Below, in pieces: positions 61,688 to 64,000 of a stretch of DNA of 64,000 nucleotides. Each line of letters opens with the position of its first letter. Position 1 is the stretch's first letter. The position numbers were made by a program, and so were the translations under genes. This DNA is from Nocardioides sp. Root190 (GTDB lineage: Bacteria > Actinomycetota > Actinomycetes > Propionibacteriales > Nocardioidaceae): contig NZ_LMIA01000008.1 of assembly GCF_001428565.1 (NCBI RefSeq), positions 55,761 through 119,760 of the forward strand, given 5' to 3'. The notes beneath the pieces were generated by a model that was not told the origin of the DNA, made no database searches, and was given only the letters and a program-made list of their open reading frames with translations.

Positions 61688-61800
61688 TGACAGGCGAAAC
61701 CTGTCACCGCGCACGCCCGGAAGCGCCGGACGCCGTAAGCGTGCTCATGTGAAGGACTTCACAAGCTGGGTGCTTGCAAAGTGCTAACTCTTGCTAGCAC
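61688..61800. promoter_or_regulatory. Divergent promoter region with three palindromes
   Basis: TGACAGG-CGAAA-CCTGTCA (61688-61706) has perfect 7-base arms and lies at about -40 of the APS kinase fusion gene. TGTGAAG-GA-CTTCACA (61748-61763) has perfect 7-base arms. GTGCTA-N8-TAGCAC (61781-61800) ends 9 bases before the XRE gene ATG and may be an autoregulatory site. No known regulon is claimed. Confidence 0.45.
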
Positions 61801-61809
61801 CATGGGGAC

Positions 61810-62283
61810 ATGGCTAAAGGAAAGGTCGGGAAGACCGTCGGGTCGCTCGGGGACTACCTCAAGGAGCAGCGGGTCTCGTCCCGGCTCTCGTTGCGGCAGC
61901 TCGCCGAGCAGGCGGGTGTCTCGAACCCCTATCTCAGCCAGATCGAGCGGGGGCTTCGCAAGCCGTCGGCCGAGGTGCTCCAGCAGATCGCCAAGGCTCT
62001 TCGGATCTCTGCGGAGCAGCTCTACATCCGGGCCGGGATCCTCAGCCCGGATGACGGCGTGGGCGGATCGGTCGAGCTCGCCATCCTCGGCGATGCCGGC
62101 CTGACCGAGCGGCAGAAGCAGTCGCTGCTCGACGTCTACGCCTCGTTCCTCGCACTGAACGCCGCCGACGCACCTGCGGGTGCCGAGGAGTCCGACAGTG
62201 GCACGGGGGTCGAGGACGACCTGCCGGTCCAGACCGAGATCAATCCTGACAGCGACAACGACCGCGTCATCAACGAAGGGTAA
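61810..62283 (+). CDS. XRE-family HTH regulator upstream of the HbhA-like gene
   Basis: 157 residues. A classical Cro/CI helix-turn-helix spans ~15-70: LGDYLKEQRVSSRLSLRQLA, EQAGVSNPYLSQIERGLRKP, SAEVLQQIAKALRIS. The middle is helical (LTERQKQSLLDVYASFLALN) and the acidic C-terminus is unstructured. The gene order XRE regulator, HbhA-like, DUF2516 equals, as recalled, M. tuberculosis Rv0474-Rv0475-Rv0476, supporting control of the neighbour. Its TAA overlaps the next ATG. The GTGCTA-N8-TAGCAC repeat directly upstream is a candidate operator. Confidence 0.88.
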   Translation: MAKGKVGKTVGSLGDYLKEQRVSSRLSLRQLAEQAGVSNPYLSQIERGLRKPSAEVLQQIAKALRISAEQLYIRAGILSPDDGVGGSVELAILGDAGLTERQKQSLLDVYASFLALNAADAPAGAEESDSGTGVEDDLPVQTEINPDSDNDRVINEG

Positions 62284-62924
62284 TGAACATGCCGAAGCTC
62301 GAGATCCCCAAGATCGACCTCCCCAAGATCGACCTCCCGAAGATCGACCTGCCCAAGATCGACCTGCCCAAGATCGAGATCCCCGCGATCGACCTCAAGT
62401 CGATCGACCTGCCGGAGCTCCCCCCGGTCGCCGCCAAGCCGATCTACGCCGGTGTCGGCGCGACCGACCTGGCTGTCGAGAAGGTCAAGACCTACGTCGC
62501 CGACGTGCAGGCCAAGGTGACCGCTCGCGTCGCCGACGTGCAGAGCACCGTCAAGGGCTTCGAGTTCCCCGAGGCCAAGTCCCTCCAGGGCAAGGCCACC
62601 GCGTCCTTCGCCGGTCGTCGTACCCAGGCCGAGGCCCGCATCGCCGGCTTCCAGGCTGACGCGAAGGCCCTGCCGTCCAAGGTCCAGACCTCCGTCAAGG
62701 GCGCGTACGACGAGAACGTCGCCACCGCGACCGCTCTGTACGCCGACCTCGCCAAGCGCGGCGAGGGTGTCGTCGTGAAGCTGCGCAGCGGCGAGGCCCC
62801 CAAGGCTCCGGCCACGAAGGCTCCCGCGAAGAAGGCTCCGGCCAAGAAGGCCGCCGCCAAGAAGGCCCCGGCCAAGAAGGCTCCGGCCAAGAAGGCTCCC
62901 GCGAAGAAGGCTGCTGCCAACTGA
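62283..62924 (+). CDS. HbhA-like heparin-binding protein with N-terminal DLPKI repeats and Lys/Ala/Pro tail
   Basis: 213 residues. The N-terminus is a pentapeptide array (IPKIDLPKIDLPKIDLPKID...), then an Ala/Lys/Gln coiled coil (~55-165; VEKVKTYVADVQAKVTARVA, VKGAYDENVATATALYADLA), and a ~40-residue tail of KKAPAKKA repeats. Coiled coil plus Lys/Ala/Pro tail is the layout of mycobacterial heparin-binding hemagglutinin, which binds sulfated glycans and has methylated lysines. The DLPKI array is not part of HbhA as recalled. No signal peptide, as in HbhA. ATG 62283 overlaps the upstream stop; ATG 62289 is an alternative. Confidence 0.85.
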   Translation: MNMPKLEIPKIDLPKIDLPKIDLPKIDLPKIEIPAIDLKSIDLPELPPVAAKPIYAGVGATDLAVEKVKTYVADVQAKVTARVADVQSTVKGFEFPEAKSLQGKATASFAGRRTQAEARIAGFQADAKALPSKVQTSVKGAYDENVATATALYADLAKRGEGVVVKLRSGEAPKAPATKAPAKKAPAKKAAAKKAPAKKAPAKKAPAKKAAAN

Positions 62925-62940
62925 GCGCACGCTCGTCAGC

Positions 62941-62983
62941 ACCGCGACCCCGAGGCTCCGGCCCCGGGGTCGCGGTCGTTTTC
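62941..62983 (+). terminator. Intrinsic terminator after the HbhA-like gene
   Basis: ACCGCGACCCC (62941-62951) pairs perfectly with GGGGTCGCGGT (62966-62976), further stabilised by CCGG in the loop, and is followed by CGTTTTC. It ends the XRE-HbhA transcript 17 bp after the stop. Confidence 0.85.
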
Positions 62984-62995
62984 GTCATGACCCAC

Positions 62996-63001
62996 TACCA
63001 T
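62996..63001 (+). promoter_or_regulatory. -10 box (TACCAT) for the DUF2516 gene
   Basis: TACCAT ends 7 bases before ATG 63009, giving this gene its own leaderless promoter after the terminator. Confidence 0.45.
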
Positions 63002-63008
63002 CGCCGTC

Positions 63009-63317
63009 ATGGGTGGGGGATTCGTGCCGGCAGTGTCGGACGCCGAGATGTACATCAATCTCGGTATCGCGTTCGCGCTGCTCGTGCTCAAGATCTTCGC
63101 GCTGGTCAGCGCGTTGCTCTACTCCGCAGAGTCCTACTCCGCCGCCGACAAGCTGACCAAGGTCACCTGGTGCGCGCTGCTCGGTGTCGGTGCCGGCCTG
63201 CAGCTCTTCCTGTGGCTCGGCATCGACTTCTCGATCGTGAACCTCGCGATGACGGTCGCCGCGGCCGTCTACCTCGCTGACGTGCGGCCCGCGCTGGCAG
63301 GTCTGCGCCGGCGCTGA
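63009..63317 (+). CDS. DUF2516 small membrane protein
   Basis: 102 residues with three hydrophobic segments: MYINLGIAFALLVLKIFALV, WCALLGVGAGLQLFLWLGI and SIVNLAMTVAAAVYLADVRP, the last ending in the basic GLRRR. The pattern and its place behind an HbhA-like gene match DUF2516 proteins (Rv0476 type, as recalled). The role is unknown; a link with the HbhA-like protein rests on conserved order only. The stop is followed within 15 bp by the repeat array. Confidence 0.85.
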   Translation: MGGGFVPAVSDAEMYINLGIAFALLVLKIFALVSALLYSAESYSAADKLTKVTWCALLGVGAGLQLFLWLGIDFSIVNLAMTVAAAVYLADVRPALAGLRRR

Positions 63318-63331
63318 CGCGTCGTTCCCAG

Positions 63332-63424
63332 TCGTCGTTGGTCGAGTGGTCCGAGCCCCTGGGTGGGTCTCGATACGCCCGCTCGTTCCTCGCGGGCTAC
63401 TCGACCAACGGCGGCGGGGATGGG
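63332..63424. repeat. 93-bp repeat, copy 1
   Basis: First of two near-identical adjacent 93-bp units. Each is bounded by GTTGGTCGAGT and ACTCGACCAAC inverted ends and contains the internal hairpin CCCGC-TCGTTCCTC-GCGGG. The unit ends with GGCGGCGGGGATGGG. Spurious open frames run through it on both strands. Confidence 0.85.
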
Positions 63425-63517
63425 TCGTCGTTGGTCGAGTGGTCCGAGCCCCTGGGTGGGTCTCGATGCGCCCGCTCGTTCCTCGCGGTCTACTCGACCA
63501 ACGGCGGCGGGGATGGG
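63425..63517. repeat. 93-bp repeat, copy 2
   Basis: Identical to copy 1 over most of its length; differences are GATGCG for GATACG and GCGGTCTACT for GCGGGCTACT, plus one base near the joint. The GIY-YIG gene's stop codon lies in its CTACTCGACC end. Confidence 0.85.
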
Positions 63518-63873
63518 TGGTCGTTGGTCGAGTAGTCCGAGCCCCTGGGCGAGGGCGTATCGAGACCCTCCCCGTGCTCGCCGGCTCGTGACCGGCTGAA
63601 GTCCTTGCGTGAGAGTCCGGGCAGGGCGTCATAGTCGCCGCGGATGAGCGCCTCGCGCTTGGCGCGCGACCACCCCTGGATTCGTTTCTCCCAGAAGAAG
63701 GCGTCTCCGATGTTCGAGTACTCGCCGACCCACACCAGCTCGACCGGACGTCGACGACGGGTGTACTCGGCTCCGGCGCCGACGTGGTGCTGGTGGATGC
63801 GGTGCTCGAGGCTGCGGGTGCTGCCGACGTAGTATGAGCCGTCGCCGCAGCGCAGGAGGTAGACGTAGGCCAT
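63490..63873 (-). CDS. GIY-YIG domain protein with repeat-derived C-terminal tail
   Basis: 127 residues. The GIY-YIG fold is evident: MAYVYLLRCGDGSYYVGSTR, SLEHRIHQHHVGAGAEYTRR and GDAFFWEKRIQGWSRAKREA, with the conserved Arg and Glu. This is the small YhbQ-like type, a putative structure-specific nuclease of unknown biological role. The last ~30 residues (EGLDTPSPRGSDYSTNDHPS...) are translated from repeat copies 3 and 2, so the native end was probably near FSRSRAG and was extended by the repeat. ATG 63873 begins the fold; an upstream in-frame ATG at 63915 is rejected. Confidence 0.83.
   Translation of the reverse strand: MAYVYLLRCGDGSYYVGSTRSLEHRIHQHHVGAGAEYTRRRRPVELVWVGEYSNIGDAFFWEKRIQGWSRAKREALIRGDYDALPGLSRKDFSRSRAGEHGEGLDTPSPRGSDYSTNDHPSPPPLVE
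63518..63565. repeat. 93-bp repeat, truncated copy 3
   Basis: Begins TCGTTGGTCGAGTAGTCCGA in phase with copies 1 and 2 but diverges after GAGCCCCTGGG into GCGTATCGAGACCCTC, an inverted form of the GGTCTCGATACG segment. It encodes the C-terminal tail of the GIY-YIG frame. Confidence 0.7.
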
Positions 63874-63943
63874 GGCTCGACGGTGCCGGATTCCGGCACC
63901 GCCTGCTCCGGTCATCCACAGGCCCGCTGTCGGCGGCGGGTGG

Positions 63944-64000
63944 GGTCTCGATACGCCCGCTCGTTCCTCGCGGGCTACTCGACCAACGGCCTCCGACCAA
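63944..64000. repeat. Partial copy of the 93-bp repeat at the window edge
   Basis: GGTCTCGATACGCCCGCTCG through CTACTCGACCAACGGC (63944-63990) matches the right half of the 93-bp unit in the same orientation, about 70 bp upstream of the GIY-YIG start. The remaining bases run off the window. Confidence 0.75.

Noticed and set aside
59882..61690. Plus-strand open frame of about 600 codons
   Set aside because: Antisense to the clear APS kinase/phosphatase fusion, with no domain of its own.
61781..61800. CIRCE-like (HrcA) or HspR operator
   Set aside because: GTGCTA-N8-TAGCAC does not match TTAGCACTC-N9-GAGTGCTAA or the HAIR element, and no heat-shock gene follows.
63332..63565. CRISPR-like appearance of the repeat array
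   Set aside because: Units are contiguous 93-mers with no unique spacers between short repeats and no cas genes nearby.

Overview
The window is a high-GC chromosomal segment of an actinobacterium, most likely Nocardioides or another member of the Nocardioidaceae. Pointers are a mycothiol synthase (mshD), an orphan GlnR regulator, an HbhA-like Lys/Ala/Pro-tailed protein beside its XRE regulator and a DUF2516 protein, many GTG/TTG starts, and many start codons lying 6-8 bases after a TANNNT -10 box (leaderless mRNAs). No rRNA, tRNA, CRISPR array, phage or transposase gene was seen.

Layout. (1) 1-7.1 kb, phosphate: the end of pstA, pstB, a winged-helix regulator with a degenerate receiver, a Pit transporter with its DUF47/PhoU-like partner, polyphosphate kinase, then an esterase. 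Two candidate PHO boxes precede the DUF47 gene and ppk. (2) 7.2-12.9 kb: a 1688-residue Ala/Glu-rich coiled-coil membrane protein and a small paralogue of its C-terminal module. (3) 12.9-16.6 kb: mshD, a GltB-like FMN protein, glnR and a MoaD/ThiS-like carrier. (4) 16.7-41.0 kb: a surface-polysaccharide locus. It holds a Wzy/ligase-like protein, sugar-nucleotide enzymes (UDP-xylose synthase, GDP-mannose 3,5-epimerase, Gmd and a Gmd paralogue), a phosphoglycosyl transferase, a flippase, several glycosyltransferases, acetyl-, sulfo- and methyltransferases, a tandem-duplicated acyltransferase-like protein, a Wzz/BY-kinase and a DUF4012 protein. (5) 41.1-47.1 kb: a NicO-type metal exporter with a Gly-His loop, a membrane-anchored partner, and a 1494-residue secreted LamG/metallophosphoesterase/Ig protein. 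(6) 47.2-54 kb: a Cys-rich leader peptide, a rhodanese operon (sulfurtransferase, DUF1416, thioredoxin-like, DUF4395), dtd, a zinc-ribbon methyltransferase, DsrE, and a nitrobindin-Fur-cytidylyltransferase-YgfZ operon. (7) 54-61.7 kb: cysN, cysD, a DUF4143 protein, ugd, a TauE/SafE permease, and a fusion of an ATP-sulfurylase-like region, APS kinase and a low-molecular-weight tyrosine phosphatase. (8) 61.8-64 kb: XRE regulator, HbhA-like protein, DUF2516 protein, a 93-bp repeat array and a GIY-YIG protein.

How it fits together. The genes flanking the polysaccharide locus (pstB, mshD, glnR, then sulfurtransferase, DUF1416, thioredoxin, nitrobindin) resemble, from memory, the M. tuberculosis Rv0813c-Rv0820 neighbourhood, so the polysaccharide locus looks like an insertion into a conserved actinobacterial block. 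Sulfur is the second theme: CysDN and APS kinase would make PAPS, the locus encodes a PAPS-type sulfotransferase, and the phosphatase fused to APS kinase belongs to the family that dephosphorylates BY-kinases like the one encoded here. A sulfated, acylated, methylated surface glycan is the most economical reading, but it is an inference.
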